This document shows, in pieces, positions 1 to 8,442 of a DNA stretch of 25,375 nt. The position numbers and the translations under genes were made by a program. Origin of the DNA: Bryobacterales bacterium (lineage in GTDB: Bacteria; Acidobacteriota; Terriglobia; Bryobacterales; Bryobacteraceae). The notes beneath the pieces are model-generated. The model made no database searches, was not told the DNA's origin, and saw nothing but the letters and a program-made list of their open reading frames with translations. Where the stretch lies: the NCBI GenBank assembly GCA_030838885.1, contig JAUZEU010000407.1, forward strand, positions 1 through 25,375, written 5' to 3'. The first letter of the stretch is position 1; each line of letters starts with the position of its first letter.

Positions 1-2
1 CG

Positions 3-2828
3 ATAGTGGCCTCCAAAATTGTTTCGGGAACGAGCAACACTTTCGTTTCAGGCCAACCAACTACGGTTGCAGGGGGAAGCACGGTTACGACATACGTGTT
101 CGTGGCGGATGATTCTTCAAAGAGCACGCAGATTGTCCGTTATACCTACGATCCTGTTAAGGATTCACTAACCGGGGCACTGCCGATAACTGTCCCCAAT
201 ACAAACTTTGCGGGTGGCGGTGCACAGGGCGGCCGTAACATCTCGGTCGCCTTGGCACCGAACGGAACGGATATGTATGTGGCGTACATCAAGTCAAGTG
301 ACGTGGCTAAACTGAAAGACCCGATGCTCATCACCTCCGGATCTCCTCCGGCCTGTGCTTCCGCAACATCGGGGCAGTGTTACACGATCACAGGCGGAAC
401 CAGCGACGGAAAAAAGGGCGTCAATTCGATGGTAATGCTTAAGAATGACCTATACCTTGCCGAGGCAGGTGGTCCGTCCCTCACCATGATTGCCGATCCG
501 AGCGGGCTGGCGGGACGCCCCATGTGCACCTCCACATCGAAATGCACGGCAATCATTCCTCCCAAGCTTCCTTCCGGGATCCCCTCTTTTCCAGGCGGAA
601 TGGCTACTGATGGAACGTACCTCTATGTAGGTGACGCTCCGCTCAACGGTACGACCGGAATCGGGATTGTGAGGTGGAATGTCGCAACCGGCGAGGTGAT
701 TACACTTTCGCAGAACATCGGATCGAGTTACAGCGGAACAGTAGACGGCACAACGTTCAAAACCTACCAGCAGTATGCCAGCCCCATCGGCATCGGCGTG
801 GCAGCAAACGGCGATGTCTACGTGGCGGACGATCCCTCCTTCACTTGTGCGCCGCCAACTTGCCCCGCTACTCCACCGACTACGCAGGGGCATGTTTGGT
901 TAGTACCGTTCATCCCCGCTGCACCCACGATAACAAGCATCACCCCGAATACCGGAGTGCCCCAAGGGGGGACACCTGTAACCATACAGGGTACCGGCTT
1001 CAGCACGAAGGCAGGTGTAACAAGCGTAGCGTTCGGCACGGCGCAGGTAGTTACGACTGTGACCTGCGCAAGCGTCACACAGTGCTCTGCGGTGAGCCCC
1101 GGCGGAACCGGCACCGTGGATGTCGTGGTGACGGTAGCAGGTCAATCCAGCCCGAAAACGTCTGACGACACCTTTACATACCAGCCGGTGACAGTTACGG
1201 GTATCACTCCGAATTCAGGTTCAAATACGGGTGGATACAACGTAACTATCGCGGGCACCGGATTCAGCACGGATTCAACCCACCCGAGTGTAGTGAAGTT
1301 CGGTACCGTCAATGCCACCAGTGTCGTTTGCAGCAGTCCGACAACGTGTACAGCAGCGGCCCCGCCTTTCAGCGGCACCGGCACGGTCGATGTGACAGTA
1401 ACAGTTCCGGCCGGTACCAGTTCCCAGACCAGCAATGCCAGTGCGGCGGACCAGTTCACGTTCGTTGCTCAGAGTACTTTGCCCACCGTGTCCAGCGTTT
1501 GTGGCTTCCTCGGTGCAGTGCCAAGTTCCTGCACGAACCGAACGGGTTCAGCCGCTGGAGGCACCAGTATACTGATTACCGGTACCAGCCTCAGCAACAC
1601 AACGGCCATTAATATTGGTGCCACCCCGGCGAGCAGCTTCACTTGCGCAGCCGATGGTTTTTCCTGCACTGCAGTCACCGCGGCGAGCACGCCCGCTGTG
1701 GTGGATGTCAGGGTAACTGCGGGCGGCCAGACCAGTCTGGCAACACCGAGCGATCAGTTCACGTATGCGAACCCAAGCGCGACGGTTCACGCCTTTGGCA
1801 TTACCGCTCCGAAAGGCGGAATGGTTTGGATACCCAAAAATGGCGGCGGTGGCCACTGGTGGTCGTCAGACCACGCTAACGGGTTCTGCCGCCAGGATGC
1901 AATCAGCAATGCGACGGCTCCGTTCGCACTGAACTACGGTGTTTGCGATGACGGCAGCATCGGATCGCCCGGCCAAGCCGTTTACGATTCGCGAACAGCA
2001 ACTTGTCCGGCAGGAGCCAGCGGCCCCTGTCACTACATCTATGTACCCGATAACGCCGTCAAGAGCGTGGCGGTATGGAGACTCACCTTTGATTCGGCGA
2101 CCGAGAGTATCGTGGGCACACCGGAGGGCATGATCCCTCTGGCCAACGTTCGCACCCTGAAGCCGAATGGCATGGCTCTGGGACCGGATGGAAGCCTCTA
2201 TATTACGGATCTGACAGAGCTCAACATCAGGCGCGTCGACGGGCCGAACGGCGACCCGCGTTTGCAGACCATGACAATCATCGGCACCACGGGCGATGCG
2301 CGGGGCGCCAATGGCACCGTCGGCTTTATCGGAAATAAATTGTACGTCTCTGAGAACCGGGCTGCTTCCTGGCTGGATATTACGAAGTGTATCGACAATG
2401 CATCGGTCCCCTGTTCAACTGCCGCAGGCAGTTCGAGCACAGTATCCGGAATCACCGGATTTATCCCGCTTCCTGGCGGCGCGTTCGTTGCCGGTGTGGC
2501 CACGGATGCCATACATGGCCTTGTCTATGCGGCTGATTCACCTGGAGGATCCCCCGCCACAATTTGGAGGTACAACGTCGCGACGGGTGCTGCCTCTTCC
2601 GTGTATCTCACAAGCGGAACCGCACCGACATTCACGGCATCAGGTTCTTTCAACTGCGCACTTACCTGTAACCGTCCCGTGGATGGAATTGCAGCGTCGA
2701 ATACGTTCTCGTTTGCATTCGGGCTTGTGACGGATCCGAATACGGGCGATCTGTTTATTACGGAAGATGCAACGGCTGGAGCCCGCTCGGGACGGGGCCG
2801 GGCGTGGCGATCCCCATTCCTTCCATAA
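3..2828 (+). CDS. Beta-propeller (NHL-like) protein with three internal IPT/TIG domains, 5'-incomplete
   Basis: The frame is open to the left edge and the first possible start (GTG at 6) is not followed by a signal peptide, so the N-terminus is probably outside the window. About 940 residues are visible. Residues ~1-300 hold propeller-like strands (for example GIGVAANGDVYVADDP near 265-280). Residues ~305-395, 396-490 and 495-590 are three TIG/IPT immunoglobulin-like domains, each starting like ITSITPNTG and with GGTPVTIQGTGF-type cores. Residues ~600-940 return to propeller-like repeats (NGMALGPDGSLYITD near 720; GLVTDPNTGDLFITED near the end). Many paired Cys suggest an oxidising, exported location. 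It lies 168 nt upstream of the multicopper oxidase on the same strand, so a surface or periplasmic scaffold or partner role is inferred. The exact function is not recognised. Confidence 0.85.
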   Translation: MVASKIVSGTSNTFVSGQPTTVAGGSTVTTYVFVADDSSKSTQIVRYTYDPVKDSLTGALPITVPNTNFAGGGAQGGRNISVALAPNGTDMYVAYIKSSDVAKLKDPMLITSGSPPACASATSGQCYTITGGTSDGKKGVNSMVMLKNDLYLAEAGGPSLTMIADPSGLAGRPMCTSTSKCTAIIPPKLPSGIPSFPGGMATDGTYLYVGDAPLNGTTGIGIVRWNVATGEVITLSQNIGSSYSGTVDGTTFKTYQQYASPIGIGVAANGDVYVADDPSFTCAPPTCPATPPTTQGHVWLVPFIPAAPTITSITPNTGVPQGGTPVTIQGTGFSTKAGVTSVAFGTAQVVTTVTCASVTQCSAVSPGGTGTVDVVVTVAGQSSPKTSDDTFTYQPVTVTGITPNSGSNTGGYNVTIAGTGFSTDSTHPSVVKFGTVNATSVVCSSPTTCTAAAPPFSGTGTVDVTVTVPAGTSSQTSNASAADQFTFVAQSTLPTVSSVCGFLGAVPSSCTNRTGSAAGGTSILITGTSLSNTTAINIGATPASSFTCAADGFSCTAVTAASTPAVVDVRVTAGGQTSLATPSDQFTYANPSATVHAFGITAPKGGMVWIPKNGGGGHWWSSDHANGFCRQDAISNATAPFALNYGVCDDGSIGSPGQAVYDSRTATCPAGASGPCHYIYVPDNAVKSVAVWRLTFDSATESIVGTPEGMIPLANVRTLKPNGMALGPDGSLYITDLTELNIRRVDGPNGDPRLQTMTIIGTTGDARGANGTVGFIGNKLYVSENRAASWLDITKCIDNASVPCSTAAGSSSTVSGITGFIPLPGGAFVAGVATDAIHGLVYAADSPGGSPATIWRYNVATGAASSVYLTSGTAPTFTASGSFNCALTCNRPVDGIAASNTFSFAFGLVTDPNTGDLFITEDATAGARSGRGRAWRSPFLP

Positions 2829-2865
2829 AGCACAGAGCTTAGTCAACATAACAGGCACTCACGGA

Positions 2866-2893
2866 CGCGCTCATTAATCCTGCAATGAGCGCG
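2866..2893 (+). other. Inverted repeat (10-bp stem) between propeller gene and oxidase gene
   Basis: CGCGCTCATT at 2866-2875 and AATGAGCGCG at 2884-2893 are perfect complements around an 8-nt loop. No T-run follows, so it is not a classic intrinsic terminator. It could be an mRNA-processing or stability hairpin, or a protein-binding site in the 168-nt leader of the oxidase gene. Confidence 0.45.
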
Positions 2894-2996
2894 CTCCCGT
2901 AGTGTGTCCGGGCGGTCTGATGGAGAGATCCCGCGGTTCCGCAATCCTTAACGCAATCCAATTACATTTCAAAGAACCCAGGACAGGAGAACACTA

Positions 2997-5186
2997 ATGT
3001 CGAATATCTATCTTCCATGGAATGCATCCAAGAGGCGCCTCAGAGAAGCAGAGAATGCGCGCAAGAACCGGCTGGAGATTGTCAAAGCTCTTTCACACGG
3101 TCAGGTCTCCCGCCGCGAGCTGAGCAAATGGGGTCTGCTGACAGCAGCGGGGATGATCGCGCCTATAGGCGGCTTGAGCCCGTTCGTCGGCACCTCCCGA
3201 GCGGACTCCAGCTCCAGCATTCCGACGGGCGCGGCTCCGAGCCCCGGCCTGTCAGGCATTGAGTTTACACAGCCTATGCTGCGCCTGGAGGTATTGAAAT
3301 CGAGTCCGGCCGTCTGCATAGAGGACCCGACCGGTGGCCCGGAGATGACCGTTTCGAGCAGCCGCTCCAACTTAACCGGCGCGGACGCAGACCGACAGAG
3401 TTGTCAAACCAAGATGAATGTCGATGCAGCACTGGGTGGCGGAACCGGCCCGTGCGAAGGCCGCCCGCCAGGGGAGGCGTGGGCACATCAACACTGGGAC
3501 AAATTTGAGCCGAAGGTGGCCTATGATGTTACGACGTGCGGCGCGAAAACAAATCCCAATGGAAACATTTCCTTCAAGTTCCATCCCTCTTTGGCGGATC
3601 AGGGACCAGATGCGATGTGGACTTTCAACGGCACGATGCCTCCCAAGCTGGTTCTTGGCCGTTACGGAGAACCGATTCTGTTCCGGCATCATAACGGCCT
3701 TTCTCCCGAAGTCACAAAGAACGGTGGCTTTGGCCGCCACACTCTCAGCACGCACGAACACAATGGGCACCATGGAGCAGAGAACGACGGCTTCACGGGC
3801 GCATTCTTCTACCCCGGCCAATACTACGATTACCACTGGCCGATCGTGCTGGCGGGCTTCGGATCGATCAACGCGGATGCGACCGATCTCAAGGCCGGGT
3901 CACCCACCGACGCCGGAGGAATCAACAAGGTGGCCGGTGACTGGCGCGAGACCATGAGCACACACTGGTTCCACGATCACATGTTCAGCTTTACGTCCCA
4001 GAACGTGTACAAAGGGTGCGCCGCCATGTTCAACATCTACAGTTCGCTCGATCGAGGCGCCGAGGACGTCAACGACGGCGTGAACTTCCGGCTTCCGAGC
4101 GGTCAGGCCAGCGTCACTGGAAAGTCGTGGGGTAACCTCGACTACGACGTGAACCTGATGCTCGCCGACAAGGCCTGGGATGGGCACGGGCAGCTGTACT
4201 TCGACATCTTCGACTTCACCGGCTTCCTGGGTGACGCCATGACGGTGAATGGGTGCTACAAGCCATATTTCGAAGTGGAACCCAGGCAGTACCGCTTCCG
4301 GATACTGAACGCCAGCGTTTCCCGCTTCTTCAAGGTCGGACTAAGCGACGGTTCCGACATTATGCAGATCGGGAACGACGGGAATCTGCTGCCGAACGTC
4401 GTCAAATTGAAAGAGCTTGACGAGCAGGGGATCGCAGAACGATACGACATCGTGATCGATTTCTCGCGCTATAAGCCGGGCCAGAAGGTTTGGATGGTGA
4501 ACCTTTGTGAGCATCGCGATGGCGCCAAACCTAACGGCGATCTGAAGCTTTCGGATGCGCTAACGCCGGGAAAGAGCAACGATCCGTGCGTTGGAAAGTT
4601 TCTTGAATTTCGGATCGTTCCGTCGAAAAGGCCGGACCAGAGCGTAAGAGTCGTTGATAAAATGCCGCTCATTCCGAACCCCGACTTGTCGAATATTCCG
4701 ATAGCCCGTACGCGAACATTCGAGTTCGGGAAGTCAAGCGGCTCAGACAGGTCCCCGTGGACGATCAAGACGGACAACGGCAACGGACTAAGCGCTGATT
4801 TCAGCCGGGTGTCCGCCATGCCGCGGCCGGGCACGAGAGAGATCTGGACGCTGGTAAACGGAGGAGGCGGCTGGGATCACCCGATTCATATTCTCTTTGA
4901 AGAGGGTCAGATTCTTGCGCGAAATGGCAGCCTCAGCAACGTTCCATTAGCGGAGAGGGGCCGAAAGGATGTGTACCGGCTTCGACCCGGAGGTTCGGTA
5001 ACGCTCACCATGCAATTCCGCGAGTTCAGCGGGATGTATATGGAGCACTGTCACAACACGGTGCATGAGGATAATGCGATGCTGCTGCGCTGGGAACCCG
5101 GAACGGGTCTGGTCCCGTTGCCCACCCCAAATCCCTCGCCGCAGGGAGTGACGTACCTGGGTTCAACTCAGATCCCCAATAGCTGA
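2997..5186 (+). CDS. Tat-exported multicopper oxidase (laccase-like), one T3 copper ligand apparently missing
   Basis: A 729-aa multicopper oxidase, a family that oxidises a substrate at a T1 copper and reduces O2 at a T2/T3 cluster. The ATG at 2997 has AGGAGA 5' to it. The N-terminus has a long basic region, then a twin-arginine signal (SRRELSKWGLL, R39-R40) followed by a hydrophobic stretch, so export folded to the periplasm or beyond is expected. Copper motifs: L1 HEHNGHH (H253, H255), L2 HWFHDH (H323, H326, H328), L3 HPIHIL (H628, H631, then L633), and L4 HCHNTVHEDNAM (H684, C685, H686, H690, M695). T1 ligands are complete. L633 sits where the family HPxHxH motif has a T3 His. Neighbours are the propeller/TIG protein upstream and an SCO-cytochrome c protein downstream, which suggests copper delivery and electron transfer. 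The substrate (metal ion or organic) cannot be told from the sequence. Confidence 0.93.
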   Translation: MSNIYLPWNASKRRLREAENARKNRLEIVKALSHGQVSRRELSKWGLLTAAGMIAPIGGLSPFVGTSRADSSSSIPTGAAPSPGLSGIEFTQPMLRLEVLKSSPAVCIEDPTGGPEMTVSSSRSNLTGADADRQSCQTKMNVDAALGGGTGPCEGRPPGEAWAHQHWDKFEPKVAYDVTTCGAKTNPNGNISFKFHPSLADQGPDAMWTFNGTMPPKLVLGRYGEPILFRHHNGLSPEVTKNGGFGRHTLSTHEHNGHHGAENDGFTGAFFYPGQYYDYHWPIVLAGFGSINADATDLKAGSPTDAGGINKVAGDWRETMSTHWFHDHMFSFTSQNVYKGCAAMFNIYSSLDRGAEDVNDGVNFRLPSGQASVTGKSWGNLDYDVNLMLADKAWDGHGQLYFDIFDFTGFLGDAMTVNGCYKPYFEVEPRQYRFRILNASVSRFFKVGLSDGSDIMQIGNDGNLLPNVVKLKELDEQGIAERYDIVIDFSRYKPGQKVWMVNLCEHRDGAKPNGDLKLSDALTPGKSNDPCVGKFLEFRIVPSKRPDQSVRVVDKMPLIPNPDLSNIPIARTRTFEFGKSSGSDRSPWTIKTDNGNGLSADFSRVSAMPRPGTREIWTLVNGGGGWDHPIHILFEEGQILARNGSLSNVPLAERGRKDVYRLRPGGSVTLTMQFREFSGMYMEHCHNTVHEDNAMLLRWEPGTGLVPLPTPNPSPQGVTYLGSTQIPNS

Positions 5187-5207
5187 AACTGCTGCAAGAC
5201 CAAAAGG

Positions 5208-5235
5208 ATTGACGGGCAGTGGACTGCCCGTCAAT
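5208..5235 (+). terminator. Perfect 12-bp hairpin between oxidase and SCO genes (attenuator/terminator-like)
   Basis: ATTGACGGGCAG (5208-5219), loop TGGA (5220-5223) and CTGCCCGTCAAT (5224-5235) form a perfect 12-bp stem 21 nt after the oxidase stop. Only a short TTT follows, so termination would be weak or partial. It lies in the leader of the SCO-cytochrome gene and may lower its expression relative to the oxidase or protect the upstream mRNA 3' end. Confidence 0.55.
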
Positions 5236-5257
5236 TTCCACACAGGCGAGGAGAAAC

Positions 5258-6196
5258 ATGTACAAGAAATTATTGTCCCATTCGGCAGCGCTTGCCGCTA
5301 TGATTGCGACCGCTTTCTTCACCAGCTCCCGGAGCGCTCACGCCGTTACGTGGGGAGCCGATTACTTCACGAATGTTCCGTTCACGACGCAGGATGGGCA
5401 GACAGTTCACTTCTTTGACGACCTTCTCAAAGGGAAGCGCGTCTTCATCAACTTCATTTACACGTCGTGCGGAGATTCCTGCCCTCTCGAGACGGCCCGG
5501 CTAACCCAGGTAAAGAAAATTCTCGGCGATCACATGGGCAAGGATATCTTCTTTTATTCTTTCACCGTTGATCCTGACCATGACACACCCGCGGAACTCA
5601 AGAAATACGCCGAGACTTTCCATACCGGCCCTGGATGGCTGTTTCTAACGGGGAAAAAGAAGGATCTGGAACTGGTCCGGAAAAAGCTCGGCCAGGCTGC
5701 GACCGCAGGGCAGAATCAGGTTACGGACCACAGCACGAGTCTGATGATCGGGAACGAAGCGACGGGCGAATGGCTCCGGGACAGTTCGATGGATAATCCG
5801 CAGTACATTGCAACGATCGTGCGCGACTGGTTGGCCGGCGCTGGTCGCCGCGAGACGACCGGGAGCTACGCGAATGCGCCGCCACTACCAAATTACGTCG
5901 CGGATCGTGGCGGTTATCTGTTCAACAATCAGTGCGGAGCGTGCCATACGATCGGCAAGGGTGACGGCTTGGGGCCAGACTTGTTGGGTGTGACCAAGCA
6001 CCGGGATGCCGGTTGGGTTTCCGCGTTTATCGCCAAACCGGATCAGATGCTTTCGAAGAAGGATCCGGTAGCGATGGCTCTGTATGCGAAGTATAAGCAG
6101 GTGAAGATGCCAAATCTGCGGCTGACCGACCAGGATGTGAACGCGATTGTGCGTTATCTGGAGTCTCAGACGACTGCGTCGGGGCCAGGCAGGTAG
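5258..6196 (+). CDS. SCO1/SenC domain fused to cytochrome c (periplasmic)
   Basis: I chose the ATG at 5258 because GAGGAG lies 3 nt upstream and a signal peptide follows directly (MYKKLLSHSAALAAMIATAF..., cleavage likely after SAHA); an earlier in-frame start would add a non-signal leader. The 312-aa product has a thioredoxin-fold SCO domain (~30-195) with the copper-binding CGDSCP pair (C71, C75), the DPDHDTP motif and the distal ligand H158 in TDHST. A class I cytochrome c follows (~210-305) with heme motif CGACH (C226, C229, H230) and a likely axial Met at M284 (KMPNL). SCO proteins deliver copper or reduce thiols in copper-site assembly. Fusion to a heme domain and position behind a multicopper oxidase suggest it matures the oxidase or passes electrons to or from it. 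Such fusions are known in bacteria; the partner here is inferred. Confidence 0.93.
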   Translation: MYKKLLSHSAALAAMIATAFFTSSRSAHAVTWGADYFTNVPFTTQDGQTVHFFDDLLKGKRVFINFIYTSCGDSCPLETARLTQVKKILGDHMGKDIFFYSFTVDPDHDTPAELKKYAETFHTGPGWLFLTGKKKDLELVRKKLGQAATAGQNQVTDHSTSLMIGNEATGEWLRDSSMDNPQYIATIVRDWLAGAGRRETTGSYANAPPLPNYVADRGGYLFNNQCGACHTIGKGDGLGPDLLGVTKHRDAGWVSAFIAKPDQMLSKKDPVAMALYAKYKQVKMPNLRLTDQDVNAIVRYLESQTTASGPGR

Positions 6197-6214
6197 TCAG
6201 GCGACAAGGAAAGC

Positions 6215-6290
<76 letters not shown>

Positions 6291-6331
6291 TCGCGCGGAA
6301 GGATTGCGCGTATATCCGATCTTAAATCACG

Positions 6332-8335
6332 TCAGGGTCTCTTGCGGAAAGGGCGCTGCGGAGGGCGCCCTTGTGGCGGTCTGTTGCTGAAACCTCCGCG
6401 CGGCGGACCGTCTCCGTGTGGGGCACGATCTCCGAAGGGTGGACGCGACGGTCGATCTCCGAAATCTTTGCGTGGGGGACGATCGCCGAACGGTGGACGT
6501 GCTGGTCGATCCCCGAAATCCTTCCGTGGTCCGCGGTCTGCGAAGGGCGGTCGTGCGGGCCGGTCGCCGAAGTCTTTGCGTGGTCCCCGATCTCCGAACG
6601 GCGGACGTGCGGGTCGATCTCCAAAGTCTTTCCGGGGTCCCCGATCTCCGAACGGTGGACGTGCGGGTCGATCCCCGAAGTCCTTCCGTGGTCCGCGGTC
6701 TCCGAACGGCGGGCGTGCAGGACGATCCCCGAAGTCTTTGCGCGGCGGACGATCGCCGAACGGTGGACGTGCGGGTCGGTCGCCAAAGTCTTTCCGCGGT
6801 GCGCGATCGCCGAACGGCGGACGCGGGGATCGATCCCCAAATTCTTTCCGTGGTCCGCGATCTCCGAACGGCGGACCTGCGGGTCGATCCCCAAAATCTT
6901 TCCGTGGCCCACGATCTCCGAACGGTGGACGCGACGGTCTATCCCCGAAGTCCTGCCGTGGCCCACGATCCCCGAATGGCGGGCGTGCCGGCCTATCCCC
7001 GAAATCCTTCCTCGGCCCTCGATCCCCAAAGGATGGGCGCGGGGGTCGATCGCCGAAATCCCGGCCTTTCGCAGCGGGCGCTGCACCCCAGCCTTTGGAC
7101 GGCGCAGTCTGAGGAGCACGACGGACAACGACTGGAGGAGTGACGGGAGGGACAACAGGCGCATTCACAGGCGGTTCGCCACCCGCGGGCGCCGCAATTT
7201 CATGCTTCACCGGAGCTTCCACAGCGTCGGTGACAGGCAGATCCGTGGCGCGCTCTGTGGTTGGGCCGGCCACTATTCCTTCTGCTTTGGCCATCTCCAC
7301 CAAATTCGGCAGGCTACCCGGCTCCGCAGTAACAGCCGGCTTGGCCATGGGAGGCCGCATCGGCTGTCGCTTCTCTTCACCCATGTAGGCCGGCAAACCC
7401 TTCGGTCCACGCGGAGACGCCGCCCTGAACGTGCCACCACGGGCGCGTCCGGCACGCTCGTCCGCTTCTTCTTCCGCCTTGACGGCCACGGTCCCGAGCC
7501 GGGCTATCTCGTCCGCCACCAGCACCACAGCGCGCATTTCCTTTACGTCATGCACGCGAACCATATGTGCCCCGTGCAGAATAGCCGCTGTCACCGCGGC
7601 AGCCGTGGAGAAAATGATCTCCCCGCCGTCGCCCGCGTGGATCAGGAAGCCCTTGCGCGAGGGCGCCGCCAGCACCGGATAATCCAGTTCCGCGAGACGC
7701 GCCAACTGGGCCAGGATTTCCGAATTCTGCTCTTTGCGCTTTCCGAAACCCAGGCCGGGATCCACTACGATACGGTTCTTTTCCACGCCGGCCCGCCGCG
7801 CCCGGCTGGTGGTGGCATCCAGGTCTTTCACCACACTCCCGGTCACATCCGGCAGCGGAGGCAGACTGCCCCAGGTCTCCGGAGTGCCACGCATGTGGTT
7901 CAAAATCAGCCCGGCATTCCCGTTTGCGGCCACTTTCGCCAGCCCGGCGTCGAACGTCAGCCCACTCGGGTCGTTCAGAATCTCGATGCCATACTCCAGC
8001 GCCCGCTCCGCGATTTCAGACTTGTACGTATCCAGCGAAAGCGGTACGCTCACGTTTCCGCGCAGCCGCCTGAGCACTGGCACCAGCCGCTGCCATTCCT
8101 CATCCGCCGAGATGCGCTTCGATTCGGGACCGGTCGATTCCGCGCCAATGTCGATGATGTCGACGCCCTGCTCTTCCATCTCCACGGCGCGCGCGTAAGC
8201 ACGGTCCGGGTCAAGGAAGCGCCCCCCATCGGAGAACGAGTCGGGCGTGATGTTCAGCACGCCCATTACAAGCGTCCTTTCACCCAGCTGCAACTCCGTG
8301 GTCCGCAGCTTCCAGTAATAGATCTTTCGGTTCAT
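6332..8335 (-). CDS. folP: Dihydropteroate synthase with long basic FGDR-repeat C-terminal extension
   Basis: DHPS condenses p-aminobenzoate with 6-hydroxymethyl-dihydropterin pyrophosphate in folate synthesis (cytoplasm). From the ATG at 8335 (GGAAG 6 nt upstream; an ATG at 8356 would add 7 residues) the protein has 667 aa, against roughly 270-290 for ordinary DHPS. The catalytic domain (~10-280) looks intact: NITPDSFSDGG (28-38), DIGAEST (62-68), DTYK (102-105), ND (121-122), DPGLGFGKRKEQN (192-204), SRKGF (226-230) and RVHDV (260-264). Residues ~285-425 are an Ala/Pro/Lys-rich linker. Residues 426-641 are twelve 18-residue units like DFGDRPARPPFGDRGPRK, then a 26-residue RP-rich tail. The extension is predicted disordered and positively charged, like tails seen on RNA helicases. 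No other folate gene is adjacent. The role of the tail is unknown; RNA binding, condensate formation or surface tethering are possibilities only. Confidence 0.95.
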   Translation of the reverse strand: MNRKIYYWKLRTTELQLGERTLVMGVLNITPDSFSDGGRFLDPDRAYARAVEMEEQGVDIIDIGAESTGPESKRISADEEWQRLVPVLRRLRGNVSVPLSLDTYKSEIAERALEYGIEILNDPSGLTFDAGLAKVAANGNAGLILNHMRGTPETWGSLPPLPDVTGSVVKDLDATTSRARRAGVEKNRIVVDPGLGFGKRKEQNSEILAQLARLAELDYPVLAAPSRKGFLIHAGDGGEIIFSTAAAVTAAILHGAHMVRVHDVKEMRAVVLVADEIARLGTVAVKAEEEADERAGRARGGTFRAASPRGPKGLPAYMGEEKRQPMRPPMAKPAVTAEPGSLPNLVEMAKAEGIVAGPTTERATDLPVTDAVEAPVKHEIAAPAGGEPPVNAPVVPPVTPPVVVRRAPQTAPSKGWGAAPAAKGRDFGDRPPRPSFGDRGPRKDFGDRPARPPFGDRGPRQDFGDRPSRPPFGDRGPRKDFGDRPAGPPFGDRGPRKEFGDRSPRPPFGDRAPRKDFGDRPARPPFGDRPPRKDFGDRPARPPFGDRGPRKDFGDRPARPPFGDRGPRKDFGDRPARPPFGDRGPRKDFGDRPARPPFADRGPRKDFGDRPARPPFGDRPPRKDFGDRPSRPPFGDRAPHGDGPPRGGFSNRPPQGRPPQRPFRKRP
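6413..7060 (-). repeat. 12 x 54-bp tandem repeat encoding the folP tail
   Basis: Twelve in-frame 54-bp units code for 18 residues each, consensus DFGDRPARPPFGDRGPRK. Each unit is itself two 9-residue halves of the form xFGDRxxRx, giving about 24 FGDR motifs. Units differ at many third codon positions while the residues stay almost constant. Per unit there are five basic and three acidic residues, net about +2. Deviating units include EFGDRSPRPP (unit 5), an AGPP (unit 4) and an FADR (unit 10). Confidence 0.95.
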
Positions 8336-8442
8336 TGTGAACTTCCAGTGTCCCATGCCGAATTGGAACGAATTGAGAACTAAAGATTCGCGGGCATTTC
8401 GTCGATTAGTTTACAGGCTGAAAAATAAATGTCGTCTACCCT

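Noticed and set aside
6295..6317. A short CGCGC...GCGCG inverted repeat between folP and the tRNA as a terminator.
   Set aside because: Only 5 bp of stem with a 9-nt loop and no T-run on either strand.
6413..7060. Regular 54-bp repeats as a possible CRISPR array.
   Set aside because: Units are contiguous without unique spacers and stay in frame within a protein-coding gene.
6371..8383. A 670-codon open frame on the + strand antisense to nearly all of folP, plus 256- and 241-codon frames over the repeats.
   Set aside because: They mirror the repetitive, GC-rich folP coding strand and give Arg/Ser/Ile/Pro-rich periodic sequence with no domain. The minus frame has clear DHPS motifs.
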